The translations under genes were made by a program, and so were the position numbers. From a bacterium (GTDB taxonomy: Bacteria; Bdellovibrionota_C; UBA2361; RFPC01), in contig JALEGQ010000106.1 of assembly GCA_022763385.1 (NCBI GenBank), forward strand, positions 1 to 43,299: DNA of 43,299 nucleotides, written 5' to 3'. A model generated the notes under the pieces. That model saw only the letters and a list, made by a program, of their open reading frames with translations, was not told the origin of the DNA and ran no database searches. This document shows, in pieces, positions 32,701 to 42,126 of this stretch; the first letter of the stretch is position 1; the number at the start of each line of letters is the position of its first letter.

Positions 32701-34752
32701 TTATGAGGAGTCCTGTTCCTTGAGATCCGCGAGTACGGAGAAATCTTCCAGGGTTGAGGTGTCTTGGGCGATCTCTTCTTTGCCGCTGGCGATATCTCGG
32801 AGGAGCCGGCGCATGATTTTTCCACTTCGGGTCTTTGGAAGCGCGTCTGTAAACCGGATAGAGTCTGGTTTTGCGATACTGCCGATCTCTTTGGCAATAT
32901 GTTCGCGAATCTTGTCGCGGAGTGCTTCAAGGTTCCCCGTTCGTTCGGCTTCCTGAGGAGAAAGAGTGACAAAAGCAGTAATTCCAGTTCCCTTGACCTC
33001 GTGCGGCATTCCAACAACGGCAGCTTCTACGACCGCAGAGTGAGAGACGAGGGCAGATTCGATCTCCATGGTACCGAGTCGGTGGCCAGAAACGTTAATA
33101 ACGTCATCAATGCGGCCCATAATCCAGAAGTATCCGTCATCATCTTTTCGGGCACCGTCGCCGGCGGTATACACCGGTTCTCCGTCGATCGTTACGGTCG
33201 ACCAGTATGTTTCGAGAAATCGTTTTCGATCTCCGTATACTCCTCGGAGCATCCCGGGCCACGGTTTTCGGATAACGAGCAGACCCCCTTCATTCGGTGC
33301 TACCTCTCTTCCCGTGCGATCCACCACGGCGGCATCAATACCAAAGAACGGATGGGCGCACGAACCGGGTTTCGTCGGAGTCACACCGGGAAGTGGAGTA
33401 ATAACGTGTCCACCGGTCTCTGTCTGCCAGTAGGTATCAACGAGCGGACATTTTCCTGCCCCAATGGTTTCGTAGTACCAGATCCATGCCTCCGGATTAA
33501 TTGGTTCTCCAACGGATCCGATAACCTGAAGCGAGCTCAGATCTCGCCGCTTTGGAAATTCATCGCCCCACTTCATAAACGCTCGAATCGCGGTTGGAGC
33601 AGTGTAGAACTGTGTTACCTGATGTCGTTCAATAATATCCCAAAGGCGATCCTTCTCCGGAAAATCAGGTGCTCCTTCATAGAGAAGGGTGGGGACCCGA
33701 TTCGGAAGGATTCCGTAGAGGATATAGGTGTGGCCAGTAATCCAACCGATATCTGCGGTGCACCAGAAGGTCTGTCCGGAATCTGGAATAAGGTTAAAAA
33801 CGTATTTCGCGGTCAGATAGGCGTGGACGAGATACCCACCAACTGAGTGCTGAATTCCTTTCGGTTTTCCCGTTGAACCAGAGGTATAGAGCAGAAAGGA
33901 CATCTCTTCTGCTCCAAGTGGTTCACACGGACAGGGGGTATCTTGAAACCGCTCCAGGAGAGAGTGATAGTCGTGGTCTCGTTTCTGGTGCGCTGTCGCA
34001 TTCTTACACCGCGTGAGTGAGATGACGTGTTCTACAGAGGAAGCACCGAGAGTGTCGATTGCTTCGTCCACCTTCTCTTTGAGTGGGACTATTTTTCCCC
34101 TTCGGAAGAGCCCGTCCGCAGTAATCACCACTCGTGACTGAGCATCCTCGATGCGGTCTGCGATGGCCTGTGCGGAAAACCCACCGAAGATCACGGAGTG
34201 TGCGGCACCGATTCGAGCGCACGCCAGGAGGGAAATGGCAAGCTCAGGAACCATCCCCATATAGATGGTGACGATCTCTCCCTTTTGGACACCAAGGTCT
34301 TTCAGGGCAGCTCCGAGTCGAGCAGACTGTTCTTGAAGATCTCGATAGGTCAGCGTGCGGACCTCGGGAGACCCGTCCTCGTTGAGCGGCTCACTCTCCC
34401 AGACGAGCGCCGTATCGTCTCCAAACCCCGCTTCAACGTGTCGATCCGCACCGTTGTAACAGAGATTCAGCGTTCCTCCGACAAACCACTCTGTATCGAG
34501 AACACTCCCCGCGCTCTTCTGTTCGAGAACTGTCTTCCAAGGGGTAAACCACGAGAGCTCTGAAGCGATCCTCCCATAGAAGGTGGCGGGATCAGAGATA
34601 GATTCCTCATAGAGCCGCTCATACTCTTCTTTGGAGTTGATAAGCCATCGTGGTGATCTTGATGAGCTTTCTGGGGGAGGAGAAAACACTCTCTCTTCGT
34701 GAAGGACTGACTGAATACCTGACTCTTCCTTGGAACCGTTATTCTTATCCAT
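32701..34752 (-). CDS. acs: Acetyl-coenzyme A synthetase
   Basis: A 683-residue AMP-forming acetyl-CoA synthetase. Acyl-adenylate motif YTSGSTGKPKG, the FWCTADIGWITGHTY and DTYWQTETGGH blocks, and the C-terminal PKTRSGKIMRRLL with Lys ~645 (the residue acetylated in family members) are all present. Activates acetate to acetyl-CoA. Start ATG 34752 has the strongest SD in the window (GGAGGGAGGAGG, about 7 nt upstream); a GTG at 34791, adjoining the upstream stop, would add 13 residues with no SD. It follows the ppiD-like gene by 39 nt, an odd pairing. Confidence 0.95.
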   Translation of the reverse strand: MDKNNGSKEESGIQSVLHEERVFSPPPESSSRSPRWLINSKEEYERLYEESISDPATFYGRIASELSWFTPWKTVLEQKSAGSVLDTEWFVGGTLNLCYNGADRHVEAGFGDDTALVWESEPLNEDGSPEVRTLTYRDLQEQSARLGAALKDLGVQKGEIVTIYMGMVPELAISLLACARIGAAHSVIFGGFSAQAIADRIEDAQSRVVITADGLFRRGKIVPLKEKVDEAIDTLGASSVEHVISLTRCKNATAHQKRDHDYHSLLERFQDTPCPCEPLGAEEMSFLLYTSGSTGKPKGIQHSVGGYLVHAYLTAKYVFNLIPDSGQTFWCTADIGWITGHTYILYGILPNRVPTLLYEGAPDFPEKDRLWDIIERHQVTQFYTAPTAIRAFMKWGDEFPKRRDLSSLQVIGSVGEPINPEAWIWYYETIGAGKCPLVDTYWQTETGGHVITPLPGVTPTKPGSCAHPFFGIDAAVVDRTGREVAPNEGGLLVIRKPWPGMLRGVYGDRKRFLETYWSTVTIDGEPVYTAGDGARKDDDGYFWIMGRIDDVINVSGHRLGTMEIESALVSHSAVVEAAVVGMPHEVKGTGITAFVTLSPQEAERTGNLEALRDKIREHIAKEIGSIAKPDSIRFTDALPKTRSGKIMRRLLRDIASGKEEIAQDTSTLEDFSVLADLKEQDSS

Positions 34753-34791
34753 CGTAAGGCCTCCTCCCTCCCTTTCCGAAGTGGTGTTCAC

Positions 34792-36717
34792 CTACCGTTG
34801 AAATGCTGACGGATGAACATCAATTTCGTGCTTCGTCTTCAGGTGATTGAGCAGGCTCTCTTGGAGAAGAAGGGCGAGCCGCTCTGAGCTCTGCTCTTCA
34901 AGTCGCTCTGCCGCCTCTTGGAAGCCTTCCTCGGGAGCTTCTTTCAGAGCTGTAACTTCAAGGATGTACTGATTTCCGTTGACTTCAAACGGGGACTCTC
35001 GAACAACCCCGGGAGAGCTCGTTGCGAGCACTGCTCGTCGAACTTCAGCGCTGTTCAGCGGAATCTCCCGAAACTCATTGGGCTTCTTTTCCTCAATGGT
35101 CGTTACCTCTGCGCCGAGAGCTTTCAGCTCCTCAGTAAGTTCTTCTGAAGAACGCTCCGTGTCGCCTTCTTTTTCTTGAAGGAGGATGTTGGCCTCTTCG
35201 GCGAGGGTTCGTGCCAGTTGTTGAGACTCCTGTTTCTTAAAGTCTGTTGTCAGTTGGCTTCGAAGTTCTTCGAAGGCGGGGACTTCAGATTCTCGGTACT
35301 CCAGCACCTCGGCTAAAGCGAGGGTTCTTCCGATATCAACCAGTAGCTTTCGTTGCCCAGAGCTCTCGATCGCTTCTCGGATGATTGGTCGTTCGATCGG
35401 AGTGGCATCTGCAAGAGAGGTGAGCTTGTCTCCCTCAGTGAGCTGTAACTGCTCTTCTTCCGAGAGATTCGCAAGAGAGCGTGCTTCATCCCCTTCCTCC
35501 GGAAGCGCTGTCCATTGCTCGTACAGCTCTCGAGTTTTTTCTGCCGCGTAGATAGGGGCCTCTCTTTCCACGATCTTTGCCCGAATCTCTTCTCGAACGT
35601 CTTCAAGCGGCTTGAGCGCTTCGCTCTTCTGTTCGACGAGCTTGACGATGCGGACATTTGCCGGGGTTCGGACGAGGGCCACTTTGCCAACAGCGATCCC
35701 TTCGCCGAAAAACTCTTGGTCAAAAGAATTTCCCTGTGTCCCTCGCTCAATCCACTCAGAGGGAGTGCCCTTTCGAACATCATCAGAGTACTCTTTGGCA
35801 AGCTTCTCAATATCTTCTCCCTCTTTAGCTCGCTTGAGGATCTCTTCTGCGAGGCCATCTACTCCGATCTGTTCGCTGAGGTCGGCTGAGTTCTGTTTGA
35901 GCACGATCTCTTGCACCTTTACCTGAGCCGGAGTGCGAAACTCTCGGGGATTATCCACGTAATAGAGTTCGATATCTTCATCGAGCACCTCGACGAGCGC
36001 GCCATACTGCTCCTTCGGTACGGTGGCGTAGGAGATCTTCACCCGCGCAGGAAGCTCATACGAGAGCATGTTCTCTTCAAAAAACTCTCGGAGTGTCTCC
36101 TCTGTCGGTTCTTCAACCTGAGAGAGTGCTCTCTCTGGGGTAACGGTAGAGATTCGAAATGAGTAGCGCCGCTCCTCTTGCGCGTAGCGAGCACGAACCA
36201 AGAGATCCGGTGGTTGGAGTGCGCTTTGTTCGAGCAGTCCTCTGAGCTGCATCGCGAGGGTATCGTTTTGAAGGCTCTGTTCAAATGCCGGAGCCGAGTT
36301 TCCCGTCTGCCGAAGAAAGTTTCGATAGGCTTCGAGGGAAAATCCATTCGGGAAGTACTTCTGGACCAGCTTCTGAATAAAATCTTTGCCCGGAGCAAGA
36401 CCGAGTTCTCGAGCGCTCTCCTGAAGGAGGGTCTCATCGATGATCTCATCAATAATCCTCTGGTTCATTCCTTCGAGAAGTTGAGGGGCAAACTGTTGGT
36501 AGTTCTTTCCGAGCGCCTGGATAAGCTGTGCCGTGCGTTGCTCTTTTCGCTGCTCAAACTCCTGAAAGCCGACCTCGGTATCATCGATCTTCACGGCATA
36601 GACCTCCTGCGGTCCCCCTCCGAAATCCACTCCGAGGAAAAGCATCGAGATCCCGATGATCACGATGAGAACGGTACCGAGTACCGAGTTGTAGTACTTA
36701 TGGATGAGTTGCAGCAT
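34792..36717 (-). CDS. ppiD: PpiD/SurA-like membrane-anchored peptidyl-prolyl isomerase chaperone
   Basis: A 641-residue protein with the PpiD layout: a short cytoplasmic start, a TM anchor (~12-31, VLGTVLIVIIGISMLFLGVD), a SurA_N-like chaperone helix region (~40-230), and a parvulin-type domain (~259-365, FRTPAQVKVQEIV...). A long helical C-terminus follows with a possible second, degenerate parvulin repeat. It would sit in the inner membrane with its chaperone in the periplasm and help fold outer-membrane and secreted proteins. Acs follows downstream. An 83-nt gap with a GCCTGG/CCAGGC inverted repeat (36744-36769) separates it from the DUF4911 gene upstream. Confidence 0.83.
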   Translation of the reverse strand: MLQLIHKYYNSVLGTVLIVIIGISMLFLGVDFGGGPQEVYAVKIDDTEVGFQEFEQRKEQRTAQLIQALGKNYQQFAPQLLEGMNQRIIDEIIDETLLQESARELGLAPGKDFIQKLVQKYFPNGFSLEAYRNFLRQTGNSAPAFEQSLQNDTLAMQLRGLLEQSALQPPDLLVRARYAQEERRYSFRISTVTPERALSQVEEPTEETLREFFEENMLSYELPARVKISYATVPKEQYGALVEVLDEDIELYYVDNPREFRTPAQVKVQEIVLKQNSADLSEQIGVDGLAEEILKRAKEGEDIEKLAKEYSDDVRKGTPSEWIERGTQGNSFDQEFFGEGIAVGKVALVRTPANVRIVKLVEQKSEALKPLEDVREEIRAKIVEREAPIYAAEKTRELYEQWTALPEEGDEARSLANLSEEEQLQLTEGDKLTSLADATPIERPIIREAIESSGQRKLLVDIGRTLALAEVLEYRESEVPAFEELRSQLTTDFKKQESQQLARTLAEEANILLQEKEGDTERSSEELTEELKALGAEVTTIEEKKPNEFREIPLNSAEVRRAVLATSSPGVVRESPFEVNGNQYILEVTALKEAPEEGFQEAAERLEEQSSERLALLLQESLLNHLKTKHEIDVHPSAFQR

Positions 36718-36800
36718 GGAAAGAAACCTCTTCGAATGAATACGCCTGGATCACCGTGAATGGCCAGGCCGCGTTATTTTCCTGCTATTAGGGAAGAAAT

Positions 36801-37112
36801 TCAACCCTGAACCCCGTAGCGCCACGGGAGTTCTTCTCGCGAGTATTCGCGCGAGAGAGAGGAGAGCAGGTGTATCAGATCGCTCTTCTGAGAGGGGGTC
36901 GAGTGAATAGTGATAAGCCCTCTCGTTTTATCCTCTGTTCGTACGGTCCCCAGCCCCTCGTACGACTCAAAAAGTGCTTGAAAGAAGACGATGCTCGGTC
37001 GTGAGACCTCCCGAAAGATCGTGTGGGAGTCTTCACTCTCCGCAATCGCTTCGGCTGGTATCAGGTGCTCAGATTCGTCGAGGGGTGGGGGGGGCACTGT
37101 GGGTGGGGTCAC
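36801..37112 (-). CDS. DUF4911 domain protein
   Basis: A 103-residue protein matching DUF4911: IVFFQALFESYEGLGTVRTED...GLITIHSTPSQKSDLIHLLSSL. The N-terminal ~30 residues are Pro-rich and probably disordered. Start is GTG 37112, overlapping the gatB stop (GTGA), so it is translationally coupled to gatB. DUF4911 proteins occur mostly in deltaproteobacterial lineages; function unknown. The coupling suggests a link with the amidotransferase or tRNA supply, or only co-expression. Confidence 0.7.
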   Translation of the reverse strand: MTPPTVPPPPLDESEHLIPAEAIAESEDSHTIFREVSRPSIVFFQALFESYEGLGTVRTEDKTRGLITIHSTPSQKSDLIHLLSSLSREYSREELPWRYGVQG

Positions 37113-38560
37113 TGTGGGTCCCCTGACTTTCGTGTATTCAGCTCTCGATCGAGGAGTTCTGTTACCTTCTTCGGATTGGCACTTCCCTTTGTCGCTTTCA
37201 TGATCTGACCAACGAAAAATCCTTTGAGCTTCTCTTTGCCCCCAAGGTATTCGGCTAGCTGCCCAGGATTTGCCTCGAGCACCTCAGCAATAACAGCTTG
37301 AAGTTCTCCTTCATCAGAGATCTGTTGAAGCCCTCGCTCCTCCATGATCTCTTTCGGTGAGCGAGAGGTCGAAAACGCCTCTTCAAAGAGCTCCTTCGCC
37401 ATCTTCCCACTGATGGTTCCATCATCGATGAGCCGGATGAGTTCGCCGAGATCCGCAGCGGCGATCGGAGACTCAGTGATAGAGAGCCCCTCTTTTTTCA
37501 AGAGGCCGAAGAGCTCACTGGTCACCCAATTACTGGAGGCCTTCGCGTTTCGACAGACCTTGTAGCAGGCGAGAAAATACTCAACATCTTCCTTTTCACT
37601 GGTGAGGACCGCCGCGTCATACTCGCTGAGTCCGAGCTCTGAGTGAAGCTTCTCCATAAGCTGTTCGGGAAGCTGGGGCATTCCAGCGCGAACCTTTTCG
37701 ATCCAGCTCTCTTCCACGATAAGTGGGGGAAGGTCTGGATCAGGAAAGTATCGGTAGTCAGCGGACTCTTCCTTCGAGCGCATGGCGTGTGTTGAGCCAT
37801 TCGCACTATCAAAGAGTCGTGTCTCTTGGATGACCTGTCCCCCTCCCTTAAGAATAGAGAGTTGGCGAGCAATCTCGTAATTCAGTGCTCGCTCAACAAA
37901 TTTAAAAGAGTTTATGTTTTTTACCTCCGTTCGAGTCCCGAACTTCAACTGCCCCTTGGGGCGGAGCGAGATATTCGCATCGCATCGCAGGCTTCCCTCT
38001 TCCATATTTCCATCACTGATGCCGAGATAGCGTACGATCTGACGGAGGGTTTTCAGATAAGAACCTGCCTCAGCAGGCGAGCGGAGATCTGGCTCAGAAA
38101 CCACCTCTAAGAGGGGAACTCCTGCGCGGTTGAGGTCGATGAGTGACGACCTGGTCCGGGCATCGTGAATGTTTTTTCCGGCGTCTTCTTCCATATGGAT
38201 TCGGGTGACACCGATTACTCGCTCTACATTCTCAGTAGAGATCTTCAGTCTTCCGTGTTCGCAGATCGGTTCATCGTACTGAGAGATCTGATATCCCTTC
38301 GGGAGATCGGGGTAAAAGTAGTGCTTTCGTGCAAATCGATTAAACTTCCGAATCTCACAGTTGAGCGCCAATCCGAGGAGAATCGCACTCTCTGCAACCT
38401 TTCGATTGAGGACGGGAAGGCTTCCGGGAAGACCAAAGGTCAGCGGATCGATATGAGTATTGGGATCTCCCCCGAAGGCAGCGGAGGCACTCGAGAAGAT
38501 CTTTGATTCGGTTGAGAGTTGAACGTGAACTTCCAGTCCGATAACGGTTTCGTAGTCCAT
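37109..38560 (-). CDS. gatB: Asp-tRNA(Asn)/Glu-tRNA(Gln) amidotransferase subunit B
   Basis: A 483-residue GatB. The N-terminal kinase-like half shows YETVIGLEVHVQL, FFGLPGSLPVLN-type motifs and YFYPDLPKGYQISQYD, with the zinc-type and transamidase channel blocks HMEEDAGKNIHD and LIDLNRAGVPLLEVVSEPD. The C-terminal YqeY-like tail domain is present (~335-475). It phosphorylates the misacylated tRNA and passes ammonia from GatA. Start ATG 38560 has an AGGAG SD; the frame opens earlier but overlaps gatA. Gap to gatA is 16 nt. Confidence 0.96.
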   Translation of the reverse strand: MDYETVIGLEVHVQLSTESKIFSSASAAFGGDPNTHIDPLTFGLPGSLPVLNRKVAESAILLGLALNCEIRKFNRFARKHYFYPDLPKGYQISQYDEPICEHGRLKISTENVERVIGVTRIHMEEDAGKNIHDARTRSSLIDLNRAGVPLLEVVSEPDLRSPAEAGSYLKTLRQIVRYLGISDGNMEEGSLRCDANISLRPKGQLKFGTRTEVKNINSFKFVERALNYEIARQLSILKGGGQVIQETRLFDSANGSTHAMRSKEESADYRYFPDPDLPPLIVEESWIEKVRAGMPQLPEQLMEKLHSELGLSEYDAAVLTSEKEDVEYFLACYKVCRNAKASSNWVTSELFGLLKKEGLSITESPIAAADLGELIRLIDDGTISGKMAKELFEEAFSTSRSPKEIMEERGLQQISDEGELQAVIAEVLEANPGQLAEYLGGKEKLKGFFVGQIMKATKGSANPKKVTELLDRELNTRKSGDPQ

Positions 38561-38576
38561 GGGAAGTCTCTCCTTT

Positions 38577-40055
38577 CTACGCAGCTTTGCTTGGTGTATG
38601 GGGTGGTGCTTGAAGGTGCCAATCGGTCTCATCCTGAAAGGCTTGTGCAACGGAGAGGATCCGATGCTCTTCCCAGGCGGGGCCGATAAGTTGGAGTCCT
38701 ATCGGAAGGTGATTTTCATCAAAGCCGCACGGCAGGCTGATCGCCGGGACCCCCGCGAGACTCGCGGGAATAGTAAAGATATCTTCGAGGTACATCTGTA
38801 GGGGATCGTCGCTCTTTTCTCCGATCGGAAACGCTGTATGCGGAGTGGTAGGACAAGCGATGACATCGCATTTATCTGCAAAGGCCTTCTGAAAATCTTG
38901 TTGGATTAACGTCCGAACTTTCTGTGCTTTGAGGTAGTAGGCATCGTAGTACCCGGAAGAGAGAACATAGGTTCCCATCATGATCCTTCGCTTCACCTCT
39001 GGGCCGAAACCCTCTGAACGAGACTTCGTGTAGAGCTCCATCAACCCTTCGGTTTCTTGAGCCCGGGTTCCGTATCGAATTCCATCAAATCGAGCGAGGT
39101 TAGAAGATGCTTCTGCTGAGGCGACGACGTAGTACGTTGCTACCGCGTACTCGGTGTGCGGTAGCGAGATTTCGACTCGTTGAGCTCCGCGTTTCTCAAG
39201 TTCTTGAATTCCCGCCTCTACCCGTTCTCCAACGGCGCTACTAATTCCATCGATAAAGTACTCCTTGGGAACACCTATCCGGAGCCCTTCACAGATGTTT
39301 TCGAGGGGCTCTTCCCACCGAGAAACCGGTCGATCGACGGAGGTTGAGTCGTTCTCGTCTTTTCCTGCCATCAGTCGACCGATGAGAGCGCAATCCTTCG
39401 CACTTACCGCCATCGGCCCCGGTTGATCGAGCGAAGAGGCAAAGGCGATCAGGCCGTACCGACTTATCCTGCCGTAGGTAGGCTTTAGGCCGGTGATGCC
39501 ACAGAGTGATGCTGGCTGACGGATAGAGCCCCCGGTGTCGGTGCCGAGGGCAACGGGAGCAAGTCGGGCGGCAATCGCAGCCCCGGATCCTCCACTTGAG
39601 CCTCCCGGAACTCGTTTTTCATCCCACGGATTTCGAACGGGGAAGAAAGATGAATTCTCGTTCGAAGAACCCATCGCAAACTCATCGAGGTTTGTCTTTC
39701 CAAGAGAAAATGCTCCAGCATTGAGCAATCTCTGAACTGATGTCGCCGTAAAGGGAGAACGGTAATCTTTGAGGAACTGACTGGCGCAGCTCGTGACGCC
39801 GCTGGAGGTGGTAAAGATATCTTTGATCGCGAAAGGGATTCCCCTGAGCGGCATCTCTTCGGATGGCCCCCCGTCTTGGTCTGCCTGTCGTGCCGCTTTC
39901 AGTGCTTCCTCTTCGTTCAGGGAGAGAAATACCCCAAGTTCTGAACGGTTCTTCGCAGAACTCAGGTACTGTTCTGTCAACTCAACCGAAGAGATCTCTC
40001 TCTTGCCGAGCTGTTCGATAAGGGTGGTCAGTGGAAGGTGTCGGTCCATATTCAT
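38577..40055 (-). CDS. gatA: Asp-tRNA(Asn)/Glu-tRNA(Gln) amidotransferase subunit A
   Basis: A 492-residue amidase-signature protein that releases ammonia from glutamine. The Ser-cis-Ser-Lys triad is intact: K78 in GIPFAIKDIF, S153 in GGSSGGSG and S177 in GTDTGGSIRQPASLCG. Full length. Starts at ATG 40055 (ATG 40049 is an alternative), 39 nt after the gatC stop. Middle gene of gatCAB; needed for Gln-tRNA and/or Asn-tRNA synthesis. Confidence 0.96.
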   Translation of the reverse strand: MNMDRHLPLTTLIEQLGKREISSVELTEQYLSSAKNRSELGVFLSLNEEEALKAARQADQDGGPSEEMPLRGIPFAIKDIFTTSSGVTSCASQFLKDYRSPFTATSVQRLLNAGAFSLGKTNLDEFAMGSSNENSSFFPVRNPWDEKRVPGGSSGGSGAAIAARLAPVALGTDTGGSIRQPASLCGITGLKPTYGRISRYGLIAFASSLDQPGPMAVSAKDCALIGRLMAGKDENDSTSVDRPVSRWEEPLENICEGLRIGVPKEYFIDGISSAVGERVEAGIQELEKRGAQRVEISLPHTEYAVATYYVVASAEASSNLARFDGIRYGTRAQETEGLMELYTKSRSEGFGPEVKRRIMMGTYVLSSGYYDAYYLKAQKVRTLIQQDFQKAFADKCDVIACPTTPHTAFPIGEKSDDPLQMYLEDIFTIPASLAGVPAISLPCGFDENHLPIGLQLIGPAWEEHRILSVAQAFQDETDWHLQAPPHTPSKAA

Positions 40056-40094
40056 CTCTCGGGAGAATGCTCTGAAGGGGGAAGAGCTTTCCGG

Positions 40095-40421
40095 TTACTG
40101 GTCGATAACGAGTGGAACTTTGATAAAGTTGCCGGAACGGTCTGGAACACCTTGTCGGATCGCCTCTCCAAGCGCACCCGTTTCGCGACACGTATCAGCA
40201 CGGAAGGTGTTCTGTTGGCCATGCACATGGCTGAGGGGTTCTACCTCAGTGGTGTCGAGCTCTTCGAGCTTCTGGAAGTATTTGATTACACTATTAATTT
40301 TCGTACGCAGCTCCTTTCGTTCGTCTTGCTCGAGAGTAAGCCGAGAAAGGGTTGCGAGCTTCTCGATATCGGCATCCGAGAGAGATTTCCCTTTCTGCGC
40401 ATCGCTTTCGGTATCTGACAT
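40095..40421 (-). CDS. gatC: Asp-tRNA(Asn)/Glu-tRNA(Gln) amidotransferase subunit C
   Basis: A 108-residue GatC, the small scaffold wrapping GatA and GatB. Family motifs: DIEKLATLSRLTLEQDE, VIKYFQKLEELDTTEVEPLSHV and the terminal NFIKVPLVID. GGGGGC lies about 5 nt before ATG 40421. It begins the gatCAB-DUF4911 unit and is divergent from sthA. Confidence 0.93.
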   Translation of the reverse strand: MSDTESDAQKGKSLSDADIEKLATLSRLTLEQDERKELRTKINSVIKYFQKLEELDTTEVEPLSHVHGQQNTFRADTCRETGALGEAIRQGVPDRSGNFIKVPLVIDQ

Positions 40422-40451
40422 ATGCCCCCGTCGGTGTCTTCGGTCGAAATT

Positions 40452-40502
40452 TGGACTTTTCTGCGACCTCAGACGATAGTCCGTGAGGACCCAAAAAGTC
40501 CA
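40452..40502. promoter_or_regulatory. Three-tier nested palindrome between gatC and sthA
   Basis: TGGACTTTT (40452-40460) pairs with AAAAGTCCA (40494-40502). Inside it CCTCA (40467-40471) pairs with TGAGG (40484-40488), and inside that GAC (40472-40474) with GTC (40479-40481) around a GATA loop. All arms are perfect. It lies 31 bp before the gatC start on the minus strand, so it may be in that 5' leader. The rest of the gap (to 40685) holds no other ORF; TTTCAG-17-TATGGT just before sthA is a weak promoter guess. Confidence 0.55.
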
Positions 40503-40685
40503 GCTTTTCGCCCTCTGGCACGGAGAGGAGAGCTTCTCGGCCTCTTGAAGGCAGCGCAGTACAAAATGCTCTCACAGCACCTGATCGGGGGGATCGGACA
40601 TCTCACAGAGGGGAGTTTCAGAGGGATGGTTTTCCAGCTATGGTCGGAAGGTAGTTCCCTTCGGGAGCAGGAGATCTCAGGAGAA

Positions 40686-42113
40686 ATGTCAAAACAACGT
40701 TCTAGTGAAGCCTACGACTTTGATATGCTCATTATTGGGTGTGGGCCGGCTGGGCAGCGGGCAGCCGTCCAGGCGGCAAAGATTCGGAAGCGGGTTGGGG
40801 TTATCGACAAGCGTGAGGTCGTCGGAGGGGTCTGTGTTCACACCGGAACTATTCCGAGTAAGTCCTTTAAAGAGGCCGTGGTGTTCCTCTCTGGGTACCG
40901 GCAGCGGAGTGTCTATGGGGCGGGATACCGAGTAAAAAGTGATATCGAGATGTCCGACCTCACCTTTCGGTGTAACCGGATTATGCAGATTGAGATCGAT
41001 GTTATCCACCACCAACTCCAACGCAACGGCATTGAAGTTCTCCCGGGCCACGCTCGATTTATTGATGAGCACACCTTAGAGATCGCCTCATCTTCCGGCA
41101 CTATTCGTAAGACCGCCGAGAAGATCCTCGTTGCGGTCGGAGCAAAACCGAGACGGCTTCCAGAGATCCCGTTCGACGGAAAGACCGTTTTTGATAGTGA
41201 CGATATCCTTGAGATCGAAAAGATCCCTCGTGATCTCGTTGTTGTTGGGGGTGGGGTAATCGGAACGGAGTACGCCTCGATGTTTGCGGCGCTCGGGGTA
41301 AACGTTACGATCGTCGATGCACGGAAGCGACTCCTTGGATTTGTCGATGAGGAGATTATTGAGTGTTTACAGTACCAGCTTCGGGCACTCGGAGTGACTC
41401 TTCGTTTGGGAGAAGAGGTGCTCTCATGTGAACCCCGTCGGGAGAATAAACAGGTCATTACCCGGTTAAAGAGCGGAAAGGTGATCGTCTCCGATGCGGT
41501 CCTCTTCTCGGCAGGAAGGGTCAGCGCTACTGATGATCTCAGCCTCGAAAAGGTGAGTATCGTTCCAGATGAGCGGGGCAGAATCCAGGTAAACGAAAAC
41601 TACCAGACCTCCCAGTCTCATATCTATGCCGCGGGCGATGTGATCGGTTTCCCCGCTCTCGCTTCAACCTCTGGCGCTCAGGGAAGACTCGTTTCCTGTC
41701 ATGCCTTTGGCATAAGCGGAAATGAGTTTACCCAAGAGGGCCTCATCCCCTACGGCATCTACTCTATTCCAGAGATCTCCTACGTCGGAAAGAACGAGGA
41801 TGAACTCACCTCGGAGGGCGTTCCCTATGAAACCGGGGTAGCAAGATATCGAGAGATCGCCCGAGGTCATATCCTCGGAGATGAAAATGGGATGTTGAAG
41901 CTTATTATCCACCGAGAGACCGAAAAGATCTTGGGCGTCCACATCATCGGGGAGTATGCAACGGAGCTGATTCATATCGGCCAGGCCGTGATGGGATTGC
42001 ACGGAGATCTGAAATATCTCCGAGATACCGTCTTTAACTATCCAACTCTCGCCGAGTGTTACAAGGTCGCAGCATACGACGGCTACAATAAGATCCGGCT
42101 CAGTGCCGAATAG
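40686..42113 (+). CDS. sthA: Soluble pyridine nucleotide transhydrogenase
   Basis: A 475-residue FAD disulfide-reductase-family enzyme of the SthA type, which exchanges hydride between NADPH and NAD. It has the N-terminal FAD site (IIGCGPAGQRAA), the NAD(P) site (VVVGGGVIGTEYASMFAALG) and the FAD C-terminal motif (YAAGDVIG). The redox-disulfide motif is broken as in SthA: GVCVHTGTIPSK has one Cys (C50) and Thr 55 in place of the second. Start ATG 40686 has GGAG three nt upstream; the ORF is open much earlier but no family sequence lies there. Divergent from gatC, followed after 13 nt by a kinase-like gene. Confidence 0.9.
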   Translation: MSKQRSSEAYDFDMLIIGCGPAGQRAAVQAAKIRKRVGVIDKREVVGGVCVHTGTIPSKSFKEAVVFLSGYRQRSVYGAGYRVKSDIEMSDLTFRCNRIMQIEIDVIHHQLQRNGIEVLPGHARFIDEHTLEIASSSGTIRKTAEKILVAVGAKPRRLPEIPFDGKTVFDSDDILEIEKIPRDLVVVGGGVIGTEYASMFAALGVNVTIVDARKRLLGFVDEEIIECLQYQLRALGVTLRLGEEVLSCEPRRENKQVITRLKSGKVIVSDAVLFSAGRVSATDDLSLEKVSIVPDERGRIQVNENYQTSQSHIYAAGDVIGFPALASTSGAQGRLVSCHAFGISGNEFTQEGLIPYGIYSIPEISYVGKNEDELTSEGVPYETGVARYREIARGHILGDENGMLKLIIHRETEKILGVHIIGEYATELIHIGQAVMGLHGDLKYLRDTVFNYPTLAECYKVAAYDGYNKIRLSAE

Positions 42114-42126
42114 GGAGAGGAGGGTG

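Noticed and set aside
32764-33846. Long open frame on the plus strand (360 codons)
   Set aside because: It is antisense to acs, whose motifs are unambiguous; composition is that of a shadow frame.
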